A stretch of 64,000 bases of DNA from Actinobacteria bacterium UBA2286 (GTDB lineage: Bacteria > Actinomycetota > Coriobacteriia > Anaerosomatales > Anaerosomataceae). Positions 49,693 through 59,157 of the stretch are shown one piece after another; the stretch's first letter is position 1, and each line of letters opens with the position of its first letter. The stretch covers positions 1 through 64,000 of the forward strand of contig DDWM01000049.1 of the NCBI GenBank assembly GCA_002345925.1. The letters are read 5' to 3'. A program made the position numbers and the translations under genes. The notes under the pieces were generated by a model, which ran no database searches, was not told where the DNA came from, and was given only the letters and a program-made list of their open reading frames with translations.

Positions 49693-51456
49693 ATGAAAGG
49701 CAAACGACGGCCGCAGCGCTCCAAGCGCTATGTGCTTCTGCTTGCCGCATTCGTGCTGCTCATGTTGGGTGTGGGCGTTCGGCTCGTCTACCTGCAGGTT
49801 ATCGCCGGTCCCGCATACGCTTCGATGGCGTATGACCAGCGGAATCGTGAGATGGATGTGCCGGCCCGTCGCGGCTCCATCTACGATCGCGAGGGCGAGC
49901 CGCTTGCTGTGAGCATGGAAGCGCGTGACGTCTACGCGGTTCCGGCTCTCGTGGTCGACAAGGAAAGCGCCGCTAAAGCCATAGCGGGTGTGCTAGGCGG
50001 GTCCGAGAAGGACTACCTCACGAAGCTCAAGAAGGACTCGTCCTTCGTCTACCTTGCTCGAAAGGTCGAGGTTGAGAAGGCCGATGCCATCAAGCAGCTC
50101 GAACTGGCCGGCATCGGATTCCAGGATGATGCACGCCGTGTCTATCCCTCAAATGAGCTTGCCTGTCAGATCCTTGGCTTCGTGGGCGTCGACGACATAG
50201 GTCTTGCCGGTCTTGAGAAGTACTACGACGAGATTCTGGCCGGGACTCCAGGCAAAGTCATTGCCGAGAAGGGCACGCGCGGAATCCCGATACCCGGTGG
50301 CGTCTCGGTACAAGAGGATGCTGTGGACGGTGAGAACATCGTGCTCACCATCGACAAGGACATCCAGTATCAGGCGCATGTGGAACTCCAGGCCGCGGTT
50401 GAGAAATGGGGCGCCAAGGGGGGCTCCGTGCTCATCATGGATCCGTCAACCGGCGCGATTCTCGCCATGGCGTCCACCCCGACGTTCGACCCGAATGAGT
50501 TCGGGCAGGCCGACGAACAGGCATTCCGCAATCGTCCGATCGTTGATACGTATGAGCCTGGCTCCACCATCAAGTCGCTCACTGCAGCTGCAGTCATAGA
50601 AGAGGGGCTGTATACGCCCGCAAGCATGTTCAAGCTTCCGCCGACGCTCAAGATCGGTGGTCGAACCATCCATGAGTCACACCCCAGAGGCACTGTCGAA
50701 TGGTCGCTCACCGACATAGTCACGAACTCTTCGAACGTCGGCGCTGTTAAACTCGGCATCGCACTCGGGGAGGAACGTCTCTACAGCTACTTCGCGCAGT
50801 TCGGACTCACAGAGAAGACAGGCGTGGACTTCCCCGGAGAGGCCACCGGTTGGTTGCCGCCGCCCGCTCAGTGGTCGGCGTCGTCAATCGGCACGATTCC
50901 GTTCGGACAAGGCATCAGTGTCACGCCGCTGCAGCTCGCACGCTCGCTTTGTGCGATCGCCAACGGCGGCGAGCTTGTTACTCCGCATTTTCTGGAGTCG
51001 CTACCCGACTCGCCGGAGACGACGCTAGTGTGGCCAAAGCAGCGAGCGATATCCGAGAAGACCGCCGAAGAGATGCGTGTCGTTCTTGGTGCCGTAGTTG
51101 ATGAGGGAACGGGCTCTGAGGCCCGCGTGAGCGGCTATACGGTCGCGGGGAAGACCGGGACAGCCCAGAAGGCGCGAACCGACGGTACGGCCGGATACGC
51201 AGCCGGCAAGTACATCGGGTCGTTCTCGGGATTCCTGCCTGTCAAAGATCCGGCGGTGCTCATCATCGTCACGATTGACGAGCCATCGAACTCGATCTAC
51301 GGCGGAACCGTGGCCGCTCCCACGTTCTCGAAGTTGGCTGCGTACTGCATGGAGCACCTCAAGATTCCCCCGGCTCAGAAGAAGCCTGTGTCACAGGATG
51401 CATCAAAGACGGCCACTGGAGCGGTAACGGACGAGTCACAAAGCGACGGGAACTGA
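49693..51456 (+). CDS. ftsI: Septal class B penicillin-binding protein FtsI (PBP3)
   Basis: 587 residues. Short cytoplasmic tail, one membrane helix (YVLLLAAFVLLMLGVGVRLVY), PBP dimerisation domain (about 50-215, ARRGSIYDREGEPLAVS) and transpeptidase with SxxK in EPGSTIKSLT, SxN in NSSNVGAVKLG and KTG in VAGKTGTAQKA. Crosslinks septal peptidoglycan with FtsW. ATG 49693 has GGGAGG 5 bases upstream; GTG 49657, which overlaps the ftsL stop (GTGA), is an alternative that adds 12 residues. No PASTA domains follow, so it is not a SpoVD/Pbp2x type. Confidence 0.94.
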   Translation: MKGKRRPQRSKRYVLLLAAFVLLMLGVGVRLVYLQVIAGPAYASMAYDQRNREMDVPARRGSIYDREGEPLAVSMEARDVYAVPALVVDKESAAKAIAGVLGGSEKDYLTKLKKDSSFVYLARKVEVEKADAIKQLELAGIGFQDDARRVYPSNELACQILGFVGVDDIGLAGLEKYYDEILAGTPGKVIAEKGTRGIPIPGGVSVQEDAVDGENIVLTIDKDIQYQAHVELQAAVEKWGAKGGSVLIMDPSTGAILAMASTPTFDPNEFGQADEQAFRNRPIVDTYEPGSTIKSLTAAAVIEEGLYTPASMFKLPPTLKIGGRTIHESHPRGTVEWSLTDIVTNSSNVGAVKLGIALGEERLYSYFAQFGLTEKTGVDFPGEATGWLPPPAQWSASSIGTIPFGQGISVTPLQLARSLCAIANGGELVTPHFLESLPDSPETTLVWPKQRAISEKTAEEMRVVLGAVVDEGTGSEARVSGYTVAGKTGTAQKARTDGTAGYAAGKYIGSFSGFLPVKDPAVLIIVTIDEPSNSIYGGTVAAPTFSKLAAYCMEHLKIPPAQKKPVSQDASKTATGAVTDESQSDGN

Positions 51457-51509
51457 ACAGGAGAGAGGTACCGCTATGGTAAAATCGGTGCTCTCCCGAG
51501 CGGTAGGCG

Positions 51510-52964
51510 ATGATGAACAAAACGACGCTGTCTGCGCTGCTAAATGACATAGAAACGACCTCGATGACGGGCGCCGAGACGCCCGTCTCCGGTGTCGCAT
51601 ATCGTTCCGATACAGTGCGTCCCGGCGACGCCTTCTTCTGCATTCCCGGATTTCGTCACGACGGACATGACTTCGCAGCGGATGCGGTCGAGCGTGGAGC
51701 GTCGGCGGTAGTCTCAGAGCGCCCTGTAGGCGCGGGGACGGCTGAGGCCATTGTCCCGGACACCCGAGCTGCTTTGGCTCTCGCCGCGTCCAGGATTCAC
51801 GGGTTTCCGTCTCGGCACATAGGAATCGTCGGAGTGACGGGAACCAACGGCAAGACGACGACCACTTACCTAATCGACAGCATCATGCGCGCCGCGGGGC
51901 GCAAGACGGGGGTCATTGGCACGGTCGAGACCCGCGTAGCAGGCGAGCGTCAGGTTGCGTCGCGCACGACTCCCGAGTCAGCTGACTTGCAGGCGCTCTT
52001 CGCGCAGATGCAGGACGTTGGTGTGACCGGGGTTGCAATGGAAGTCTCCAGTCACGCGATTGATCTTCACCGGGTCGACGGCACGCACTTCTCCGTCGCG
52101 GCTTTCACGAACCTCACCCAAGACCACCTCGACTACCATCACACCCTCGAGGAGTATTGGTCGGTGAAGCGGCGCCTGTTCACAGAGCTCGATGTCGTAG
52201 AGCGCGTTCTCAATATCGATGACCCTGCTGGCGCTGAGCTCGCCGGCATGTTTCCATCCGCCATAACCGTCGGTCGTTCCCAGTCCGCACTCGTGCGTGC
52301 CGAGAGCGAAGAGCCGGGCCCGACCTCTACCCGATTCACACTCGTAGTTCGTGGTGAGGCTTGGCCCATGCTTCTGCCCCTGGCTGGCGCGTACAACGTA
52401 GAGAACGCGCTTGTTGCCGCAGGTTCTGCGCTGGGCCTGGGTATCTCGGCCGAAGATATCGTTTCCGGTCTTGAGAATGCCCCACAGGTTCCTGGACGTC
52501 TCGAGCGCATCGACGAGGGACAGGCGTTCGCTGTTCTCGTTGACTATGCACACACGCCCGATTCGCTCACCAAGGCCCTGGCCGCCGTGAAGCTGGTAAC
52601 GCCCGGGCGCGTCATCGTAGTGTTTGGCTGCGGCGGGGACAGGGACCCGGACAAGCGATCGATGATGGGAGCCGCCGCCGCGGTGGGTGCGGATGACGTC
52701 ATCATCACGAGTGATAATCCGAGGAGCGAGGACCCGGTCGGCATCATCTTGCAGGTTGAAGATGGCGTACGCGAAGCCGGAGGCCGGTATACGGTAGAGG
52801 TTGACCGCCACAAAGCTATCGCCAGAGCCGTCGGGATGGCCGAGACTGGCGATGCCGTGCTGATCGCGGGCAAGGGTCACGAGGACTATCAGATCTTCTC
52901 GGACCGTACAGTGCACTTTGATGATCGCGAAGTCGCGGCGGAGGAGTTGAGGTCGCTATGCTGA
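51510..52964 (+). CDS. murE: UDP-MurNAc-tripeptide synthetase MurE (meso-DAP type)
   Basis: Adds the third stem amino acid. 484 residues: Mur N-terminal domain, ATP-binding GVTGTNGKTTTTYL (about 111-118), carbamylated-Lys region, and C-terminal domain. The specificity motif reads SDNPRSEDP (about residue 400); DNPR is the signature of meso-diaminopimelate-adding enzymes, so the wall should be A1gamma-type. ATG 51510 or 51513. A 53-bp gap after ftsI is the largest inside this part of the cluster. Overlaps murF by 7 bp. Confidence 0.95.
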   Translation: MMNKTTLSALLNDIETTSMTGAETPVSGVAYRSDTVRPGDAFFCIPGFRHDGHDFAADAVERGASAVVSERPVGAGTAEAIVPDTRAALALAASRIHGFPSRHIGIVGVTGTNGKTTTTYLIDSIMRAAGRKTGVIGTVETRVAGERQVASRTTPESADLQALFAQMQDVGVTGVAMEVSSHAIDLHRVDGTHFSVAAFTNLTQDHLDYHHTLEEYWSVKRRLFTELDVVERVLNIDDPAGAELAGMFPSAITVGRSQSALVRAESEEPGPTSTRFTLVVRGEAWPMLLPLAGAYNVENALVAAGSALGLGISAEDIVSGLENAPQVPGRLERIDEGQAFAVLVDYAHTPDSLTKALAAVKLVTPGRVIVVFGCGGDRDPDKRSMMGAAAAVGADDVIITSDNPRSEDPVGIILQVEDGVREAGGRYTVEVDRHKAIARAVGMAETGDAVLIAGKGHEDYQIFSDRTVHFDDREVAAEELRSLC

Positions 52965-54370
52965 CGCTCTCGGTCAAGAAGCTGATAGAGGTCGTCGGGG
53001 GTAAGCTGCTCGCCGGTGACGAAAACACGATGGTCAACGGACTTGCCATCGATTCGCGTGACGTAGGTCCGGGCGCCGCTTTCGTGGCGTTCGCCGGTGA
53101 GCACGTTGACGGGCACGAGTTCGTCGCGCCTGCACTCTCTGCCGGAGCACGTGCGATCATCGTGACCAGGGATGACGAGGTCATCCGAGAGACGATTGCA
53201 CGCTCGCGTCGTCATGATGTAGCGCTAGTCATGGTCGATGATGCAACAGCTGCAGTACAGGAGCTTGCCTCGTACCACCGAGAGCGTCTGATGTGTCCTG
53301 TGATCGGCGTTACCGGTTCAACGGGCAAGACGACGACCAAAGACTTCCTGCGCTCGGTCCTCGGCACAAGAATGCGGGTTGTTGCGACCGAAGCAAACAT
53401 GAACAACGAACTCGGCGTTCCGCTGACGATCATGCGGGCCGGTGCTGACACAGGTGTTCTGGTCGTCGAGATGGCGATGCGTGGGGCCGGGCAAATCGCC
53501 CGTCTTGCCGAAATCGCCAGACCCACAGCCGGACTTGTGACCAACGTCGGTGTGAGTCACATCGAGATTCTCGGCAGCGAGGAAGCGATCGCCTCGGCCA
53601 AAGGCGAGTTGGTCCGGGCCATACCTCAGTCGGGCAGGGTCTTTCTCAACGGTGACGACGCATGGTCCGCTACGCTCTTTGACCTCACCGGCGCGGCGAT
53701 CACCACGTATGGCCTAGCTGAAACATGCGATGTCCGTGCGACCGACGTGACGCTTTCCGACACAGGAACTCCCGTGTTCATGCTGTGCACAGAACAGGGT
53801 AGTGCGCGCGTTGAGCTACCAATACCGGGTCGGCACAATGTCTACAACGCACTTTCCGCCGCGGCCGTAAGTCTATACCTCGAGGTTAGCCTTGGGGATG
53901 TCGTTAGCGGTTTGGAGCAGGCGACGTTCACCGCAATGCGAATGGAAGTGTTCCAGACCGCTACCCGGGTGACCGTTGTGAATGATGCGTACAACGCGAA
54001 CCCCACCTCTATGCGTGCTGCACTCGATGCGCTCGTCGATCTTCCAGCCGAAGGCAGGCGCATCGCGGTTCTTGGCGATATGGCTGAGCTTGGCTCGCTT
54101 GAGGAACTTGCTCACTTCCGGATGGGGGAGTACGCCGCGAGCCTTGGACTGGATGCCCTAGTGACCGTTGGACCCCGCGCGAAGCGAATCGCGGACGGTG
54201 CGCTCGCGGTTGGCATGGCTGCAGCTGTGGTGCGTCCTTGTCTCGCGGCTGATGAAGCGAGTGAGGTACTGGATGATCTTCTCCAGCCCGGCGACGTTGT
54301 GCTCGTCAAGGCATCAAGGGTCATGGGTCTGGAACGCGTCGTAGATGGGATAACTAACCCTCATGTTTAG
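52958..54370 (+). CDS. murF: UDP-MurNAc-tripeptide-D-Ala-D-Ala ligase MurF
   Basis: 470 residues. ATP-binding GVTGSTGKTTTKDFL near residue 115, then NMNNELGVPLTI, MAMRGAGQIARLAEI, and NDAYNANPTSMRAALDAL in the C-terminal domain, all family markers. Adds D-Ala-D-Ala to complete the pentapeptide. Start overlaps murE by 7 bp and the end overlaps mraY by 8 bp, so the three genes are coupled. Length normal. Confidence 0.95.
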   Translation: MLTLSVKKLIEVVGGKLLAGDENTMVNGLAIDSRDVGPGAAFVAFAGEHVDGHEFVAPALSAGARAIIVTRDDEVIRETIARSRRHDVALVMVDDATAAVQELASYHRERLMCPVIGVTGSTGKTTTKDFLRSVLGTRMRVVATEANMNNELGVPLTIMRAGADTGVLVVEMAMRGAGQIARLAEIARPTAGLVTNVGVSHIEILGSEEAIASAKGELVRAIPQSGRVFLNGDDAWSATLFDLTGAAITTYGLAETCDVRATDVTLSDTGTPVFMLCTEQGSARVELPIPGRHNVYNALSAAAVSLYLEVSLGDVVSGLEQATFTAMRMEVFQTATRVTVVNDAYNANPTSMRAALDALVDLPAEGRRIAVLGDMAELGSLEELAHFRMGEYAASLGLDALVTVGPRAKRIADGALAVGMAAAVVRPCLAADEASEVLDDLLQPGDVVLVKASRVMGLERVVDGITNPHV

Positions 54371-55415
54371 CCTTATACCTGCAATAGCTCAGTATCCTAC
54401 GTACCAGGTGTTCCTGGCCGCGGTGCTCGCTCTTGTACTTGCCGGAGCGATGTTTCCGTTCTGGATTCGGCTTCTGCGTTATCGCAACATCGGACAGCAA
54501 GTACGTGCTGATGGACCGCAGGGCCATCTGGTCAAGCAGGGCACGCCCACCATGGGTGGTGTGCTGATACTGATCGTTGTGGCTTTGGTCTATCTGAGCG
54601 GCGGTGTGGTCGGCAAGCGAGGCCTTATCGTTCTGATGGCGATGCTCGCCTGCGGCTTGCTGGGCTTCATTGACGACTATGCCAAGGTCGTTCACGAGCG
54701 CTCTTTGGGCCTGCGACCCAGGGCGAAGATCCTCGGTCAGGCGTTGGTCGCTATTGCGGTCGCGCTTGCGGCTGTGAACTGGGCACACCTGAATCCTCAC
54801 GTCTTGGTGCCATTCATGGGCACGCTCGACCTTGGTGTCCTGGTATCCACGTTCAAGATCGGCACCTTCAGCATCGAGGTGCCGTGGTTGTACGTCATCC
54901 TCGTGTGGTTCATGGTCGTCGGCGAGAGCAACGCCGTGAATCTCACTGACGGGCTCGATGGCCTCGCGGCGGGCAGCGTGATGATCGTCATGCTCGCCTA
55001 TGCTGCGATTGCCTTCCGCCAGGGACACCTGGAGGTCGCGCTCATGGCGGCGTCGGTCGCAGGCGCATGTCTCGGCTTCCTTTGGTACAACTCGTTTCCT
55101 GCTGACATCTTCATGGGCGACACCGGGTCTCTCGGCCTGGGTGCAGCCATAGCTGCGTTTGCGATCGTGACCAAGACCGAGCTACTGCTCGTTTTGATCG
55201 GCGGCATCTATCTGGTAGAGATCCTCTCGGTTGTTCTCCAGGTGCTCTCGTTCAAGCTCACCGGCAAGCGCATCTTCAGAATGGCGCCGATTCACCACCA
55301 CTTCGAGATGAAGGGTTGGAGCGAGACGAAGATCATGGTCCGCTTCTGGATCATCACCGGAATCCTGGCAGGCGCCGGCTTTGCGCTCTATATCGCCGGT
55401 TCCCTGAATCGTTAG
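54363..55415 (+). CDS. mraY: Phospho-MurNAc-pentapeptide transferase MraY
   Basis: 350 residues, ten membrane helices. Makes lipid I from undecaprenyl phosphate and UDP-MurNAc-pentapeptide. Motifs: QGTPTMGGVLI, FIDDYAKV (DD near residue 103), NLTDGLDGLAAG, FMGDTGSLGLGA and PIHHHFEMKGW (the HHH active-site motif). ATG 54363 overlaps murF. Complete motif set, in contrast to the divergent paralog at 34.7 kb. Confidence 0.96.
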   Translation: MFSLIPAIAQYPTYQVFLAAVLALVLAGAMFPFWIRLLRYRNIGQQVRADGPQGHLVKQGTPTMGGVLILIVVALVYLSGGVVGKRGLIVLMAMLACGLLGFIDDYAKVVHERSLGLRPRAKILGQALVAIAVALAAVNWAHLNPHVLVPFMGTLDLGVLVSTFKIGTFSIEVPWLYVILVWFMVVGESNAVNLTDGLDGLAAGSVMIVMLAYAAIAFRQGHLEVALMAASVAGACLGFLWYNSFPADIFMGDTGSLGLGAAIAAFAIVTKTELLLVLIGGIYLVEILSVVLQVLSFKLTGKRIFRMAPIHHHFEMKGWSETKIMVRFWIITGILAGAGFALYIAGSLNR

Positions 55416-55425
55416 CGGAGGTCGA

Positions 55426-56823
55426 ATGTCCGAGCAGATCACAGGGCACGTAGCGGTACTGGGCGCAGGGCGGTCCGGTCGCGGCGTGACCGCTCGCTTG
55501 GCCGAGGATGCTGCCACTGGCGTCGACGTACGTGTGACTCTTATTGACAGCTCTTGCACCGAGGACCTGGAGGCCGCTGTCGCGCCGCTGATGGGGCCCG
55601 GTGTTGAGATTCTCCTCGGCCATGAAACGGTACCCTCGGACGTTTCGATTGTCGTTGCGAGCCCGGGTCTCCCTCCAAGAAGCGCACTCGTGAAGGCCGC
55701 GCGCGATACCGGTGCGCCGGTCATCTCGGAGATCGAACTTGCATACCGGCTTTCTGAGTCTCCCTGGATCGCTATCACCGGTACCAACGGAAAGACCACC
55801 ACAACGTCACTGATCGCTCACTTGCTTGCCGAGGCGGGCATGCCCGCCGAAACCGTCGGCAACATCGGACGAGCTGCTGTTCTGGTTGTAGGTGAGGTTG
55901 GTCCCGCGACGATGCTCGTAGCTGAAGTCTCGTCGTTCCAGCTTGCTCTCACCGAGAGGTTCCACCCGAGAGTTTCAGTACTGCTCAACATCACGCCAGA
56001 TCACATCGACTGGCATGGTTCCCTCGCGGCCTATGCCGATGACAAGGCGCGCATCTTCGCGAATCAGACTCTCGGCGACACGGCCGTCATAGACATCGAC
56101 GACCCGGGTTCTGCTCCGTACGCGGAGCGCATGTCGGGAAGCGAGGTTGAGATTCGAACAGTAAGCCTATGGCAGAGCCTTGCGTTCGCGAGGGTTGAAG
56201 AGGGCATGCTCGTTCTTGGCCATGGTGATGCGCGTGTGGAGCTGGTGCGCGCAGACGAGCTCGCGATCCGGGGCGATCACAACATCAGTAACGCTCTGGC
56301 TGCCGTGGCTGCCGCGCATTCCGTGGGCGTTCCGGTGACCGCTCTTCGAGAAGGACTTCGCACGTTCGCTCCCATCGAGCATCGACTGGAGCCGGTCGGC
56401 GTTGTTGCTGGAGTCGAGTATTTCAACGATTCCAAGGCTACCAACCCGGATGCGGTGCTCAAGGCCCTGACGGCTTTCGAAGAGCGTCCCGTCTTGATCT
56501 TGCTCGGTGGCAAGAACAAGGGTAATGACTTCGGCGAGTTGGCGCGGGCTGTGCGCAGGCGCTGTCGTGCTGCCGTGGTGTTCGGGGAGTCGGCATCGGA
56601 GTTTGCTGACGCCCTTGCCGGATGCGAAGGCGATACAGTCGTTGTTCAGGCACAGGGCATGGCGGATGCGGTCGCGGCCGCTGCGGGTGTGGCACGACCC
56701 GGAGATGTCGTTCTGCTGTCGCCGGCGTGCGCATCGTTTGACGAATTCTCGGACTACGAGCATAGGGGACGGGTGTTCCGGGGGATTGTGGCGGATATGC
56801 TGGCTGTGGGTGAGCAGCAGTGA
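55426..56823 (+). CDS. murD: UDP-MurNAc-L-alanine--D-glutamate ligase MurD
   Basis: 465 residues. N-terminal Rossmann-like domain (VAVLGAGRSGRGVTARLA), ATP-binding ITGTNGKTTTTSLIAH near residue 118, EVSSFQL, and C-terminal HRLEPVGVVAGVEYFNDSKA with LLGGKNKG. Adds D-Glu to UDP-MurNAc-L-Ala. ATG 55426 behind GGAGGTCG. Overlaps ftsW by 4 bp. Normal length. Confidence 0.95.
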   Translation: MSEQITGHVAVLGAGRSGRGVTARLAEDAATGVDVRVTLIDSSCTEDLEAAVAPLMGPGVEILLGHETVPSDVSIVVASPGLPPRSALVKAARDTGAPVISEIELAYRLSESPWIAITGTNGKTTTTSLIAHLLAEAGMPAETVGNIGRAAVLVVGEVGPATMLVAEVSSFQLALTERFHPRVSVLLNITPDHIDWHGSLAAYADDKARIFANQTLGDTAVIDIDDPGSAPYAERMSGSEVEIRTVSLWQSLAFARVEEGMLVLGHGDARVELVRADELAIRGDHNISNALAAVAAAHSVGVPVTALREGLRTFAPIEHRLEPVGVVAGVEYFNDSKATNPDAVLKALTAFEERPVLILLGGKNKGNDFGELARAVRRRCRAAVVFGESASEFADALAGCEGDTVVVQAQGMADAVAAAAGVARPGDVVLLSPACASFDEFSDYEHRGRVFRGIVADMLAVGEQQ

Positions 56824-58124
56824 CCCGGGCGAAGTCGCAAAGCTCAGCTCACTTGCTGATGGGCGTCACCATCTTCCTGGTTCTCATCGGGCTGCTGATG
56901 ATCTACTCCGCATCGTCTGTCTCGGACTATGTGCACAAGGCCGACAGTGCTTATCACCTGAAGCGGCAGGTTCTGTTCCTGGCGATTGGCGCTGCAGCCA
57001 TGTTCGCCGGAACAAGGCTAGACCTGAGGTATAGCTCTCGCGGTACCGGACTGCTCCGCGACCCTGAACGCCTCGGCTGGATCATCTGGGGCGGATCGGT
57101 CATCGGACTGCTTGCGGTGCTCGTCGTAGGTATTGGGAAGTGGGGCGCGCAGCGCTGGATCCTTATTGGTCCGATACCCATCCAGCCATCGGAGTTTGCG
57201 AAGCTCGGTTGCATCCTCACCGCTGCGGTCTTGCTTGCCGAGTGGAAGCGACATGAGATCGACGGTGGGCAGTTGGCTACGAGATTGGCGCTCGTCATGG
57301 TGCCGGTGATAGTCCTGGTCATGGCGCAGCCTGACATGGGAACGACCGTGTCTATCGTCGCGTCCATATACCTGCTGTGTTGGCTCGGCGACGTGAGTGG
57401 GAGATTGCTCACCACGATTGCGGTGTCGGGCGGAGTGCTCGGTATGCTCATGATTTGGATTGAGCCGTATCGGTTCTCTCGGCTGATGGCGTTCATCGAT
57501 CCATGGAAAGACCCTAAGGGCGACGGGTTTCAGATTATCCAGTCTCTCTACGCATTTGGATCGGGCGGCATCACAGGCGTAGGGTTGGGACTCTCGAAGC
57601 AGAAGTTCTTCTACCTTCCTGCGGCTCACACGGACTTCATCTTCGCGATCATCGGTGAGGAGCTCGGGCTTATCGGCACGTTGCTCATAGCTGCCGCGTT
57701 CGGCGTTATGGCATACGCTGGGATTCGAATTGCGCTTTCTGCAAAGAACAACTTCGATCGCCTTCTTGCTGGCGGTCTGACCGCGATGATCGTGACTCAG
57801 GCGGTCATGAACATGGCGGCTGTGACCGGACTCATGCCGATCACCGGTATCCCGTTGCCGCTTGTGAGTTATGGTGGTTCGTCACTGATCTTCACGCTCG
57901 CGTGCATCGGTCTCGTCCTTGGAGTGGCGAGGCGATCGTCGGGATCGAGCGCAGTCAAGGCAAAGTCAAAACGACCAGCGCCGGATGTCACTGACATCAG
58001 GGCTGTGCAAACACCAAAGTCCAGGGGGTCGAACAGTGCGGTTTCTGTTGAGCGGCGGCGGGACGGCCGGCCACATCTATCCGGCATTGACGGTGGCAAA
58101 CCTGCTCGCCGAAAGCGGGCATGA
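56820..58124 (+). CDS. ftsW: Septal peptidoglycan glycosyltransferase FtsW (SEDS)
   Basis: 434 residues, ten membrane helices. SEDS family: IYSASSVSDYV at helix 1, the catalytic Asp in VMAQPDMGTTVSI, FIDPWKDPKGDGFQIIQSL, and the FIFAIIGEELGLIG and GIPLPLVSYGGSSL blocks. The last ~60 residues form a basic, low-complexity tail. The final 29 codons overlap the start of murG by 89 bp. GTG 56820 overlaps the murD stop. Works with FtsI as the septal glycan polymerase. Confidence 0.94.
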   Translation: MTRAKSQSSAHLLMGVTIFLVLIGLLMIYSASSVSDYVHKADSAYHLKRQVLFLAIGAAAMFAGTRLDLRYSSRGTGLLRDPERLGWIIWGGSVIGLLAVLVVGIGKWGAQRWILIGPIPIQPSEFAKLGCILTAAVLLAEWKRHEIDGGQLATRLALVMVPVIVLVMAQPDMGTTVSIVASIYLLCWLGDVSGRLLTTIAVSGGVLGMLMIWIEPYRFSRLMAFIDPWKDPKGDGFQIIQSLYAFGSGGITGVGLGLSKQKFFYLPAAHTDFIFAIIGEELGLIGTLLIAAAFGVMAYAGIRIALSAKNNFDRLLAGGLTAMIVTQAVMNMAAVTGLMPITGIPLPLVSYGGSSLIFTLACIGLVLGVARRSSGSSAVKAKSKRPAPDVTDIRAVQTPKSRGSNSAVSVERRRDGRPHLSGIDGGKPARRKRA

Positions 58125-59145
58125 CGAAGTCCTCTTCGTCGGAACACCTGACAGCCTCGAGGCCCGTCTCGTTCCCGAGGCGGGCGTCGCGTTCCATGCC
58201 GTCGCATCGAAGGGGTTCGATCGCGGCAATCCACTGACGCTTATCACCTCGGGATTCCGTGTTCTGGCGTCGGTCATCTCGGCGTGGCGTCTGCTACGGC
58301 AGTACCGACCGGATGCCGTTGTGGGATTCGGTGGATACGTGTCCCTTCCCGTAGGGCTTGCTGCAGTCCTGAACCGAACGCCACTCGTCTTGCACGAGCA
58401 GAACTCGGTTCCCGGCCTGGCGAACAAGATCCTTTCGCGGTGGGCGACAGAAGTCGGCGTAACGTATGAGAACTCGATCAAGCACCTGAAGCGGCGCGAT
58501 CGCGTCACGCTCACAGGCAACCCGGTGCGCGGCGCGATCATGAGCGCGAGCAAGGAAGCTGGCAGGCAGGCTCTGGATCTGGATCCCGAGGCGACAGTCG
58601 TGCTCGTTTTCGGTGGTAGTCGGGGAGCGCGGCATCTCAACGCTGCATTGGCGCGAATATGGCCGACGCTGGCAACAGAATCCGGGTTGCAGGTGGTGCA
58701 TGTCGCCGGTACGATGGACGCCGCCTCAGTGGCGGAGTCGATGGCGCAAGCGCTAGACGATCCGTCTCGGCGATACCGACTGCACGAGTACATCTCGGCG
58801 ATGGGTGACGCGATTGCCGCAGCCGATGTGGTCGTTGCCAGGGCGGGTGCAACGTCTATCGCAGAGATCACCGCAATAGGACGCGCCGCCGTGTTGGTCC
58901 CGTATCCGTTCGCGACAGACGATCACCAGACGCTGAATGCGCGCGGAGTTGCAGCTGGCGGAGGGGCGATTGTGATACCCGATGATCAGCTCGACGGTGA
59001 TACATTTGAAAGTGCAGTCGCCGGTCTCGTGCGCGACACCAAGAAGCGTGAGACGATGGCTGCGGCATCTGCGGCACTTGGACGCCCCGACGCGGGCGCC
59101 CGCGTGGCCGAGATGGTCAGACGCGCAGCTGTGACCCGCAAGTAG
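58036..59145 (+). CDS. murG: Lipid II synthase MurG
   Basis: Adds GlcNAc to lipid I. 369 residues, GT-B fold: FLLSGGGTAGHIYPALTVA at the N terminus, GFGGYVSLPVGLAA, LHEQNSVPGLANK, and the C-domain FGGSRGARHLN and ARAGATSIAEI. GTG 58036 is chosen because GGGGG lies 8 bases upstream and it gives the homolog N terminus; an upstream open frame reaches 57919 inside ftsW. The resulting 89-bp overlap with ftsW is unusually long. murC follows after 12 bp. Confidence 0.95.
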   Translation: MRFLLSGGGTAGHIYPALTVANLLAESGHDEVLFVGTPDSLEARLVPEAGVAFHAVASKGFDRGNPLTLITSGFRVLASVISAWRLLRQYRPDAVVGFGGYVSLPVGLAAVLNRTPLVLHEQNSVPGLANKILSRWATEVGVTYENSIKHLKRRDRVTLTGNPVRGAIMSASKEAGRQALDLDPEATVVLVFGGSRGARHLNAALARIWPTLATESGLQVVHVAGTMDAASVAESMAQALDDPSRRYRLHEYISAMGDAIAAADVVVARAGATSIAEITAIGRAAVLVPYPFATDDHQTLNARGVAAGGGAIVIPDDQLDGDTFESAVAGLVRDTKKRETMAAASAALGRPDAGARVAEMVRRAAVTRK

Positions 59146-59157
59146 CAAGGAGAACAC

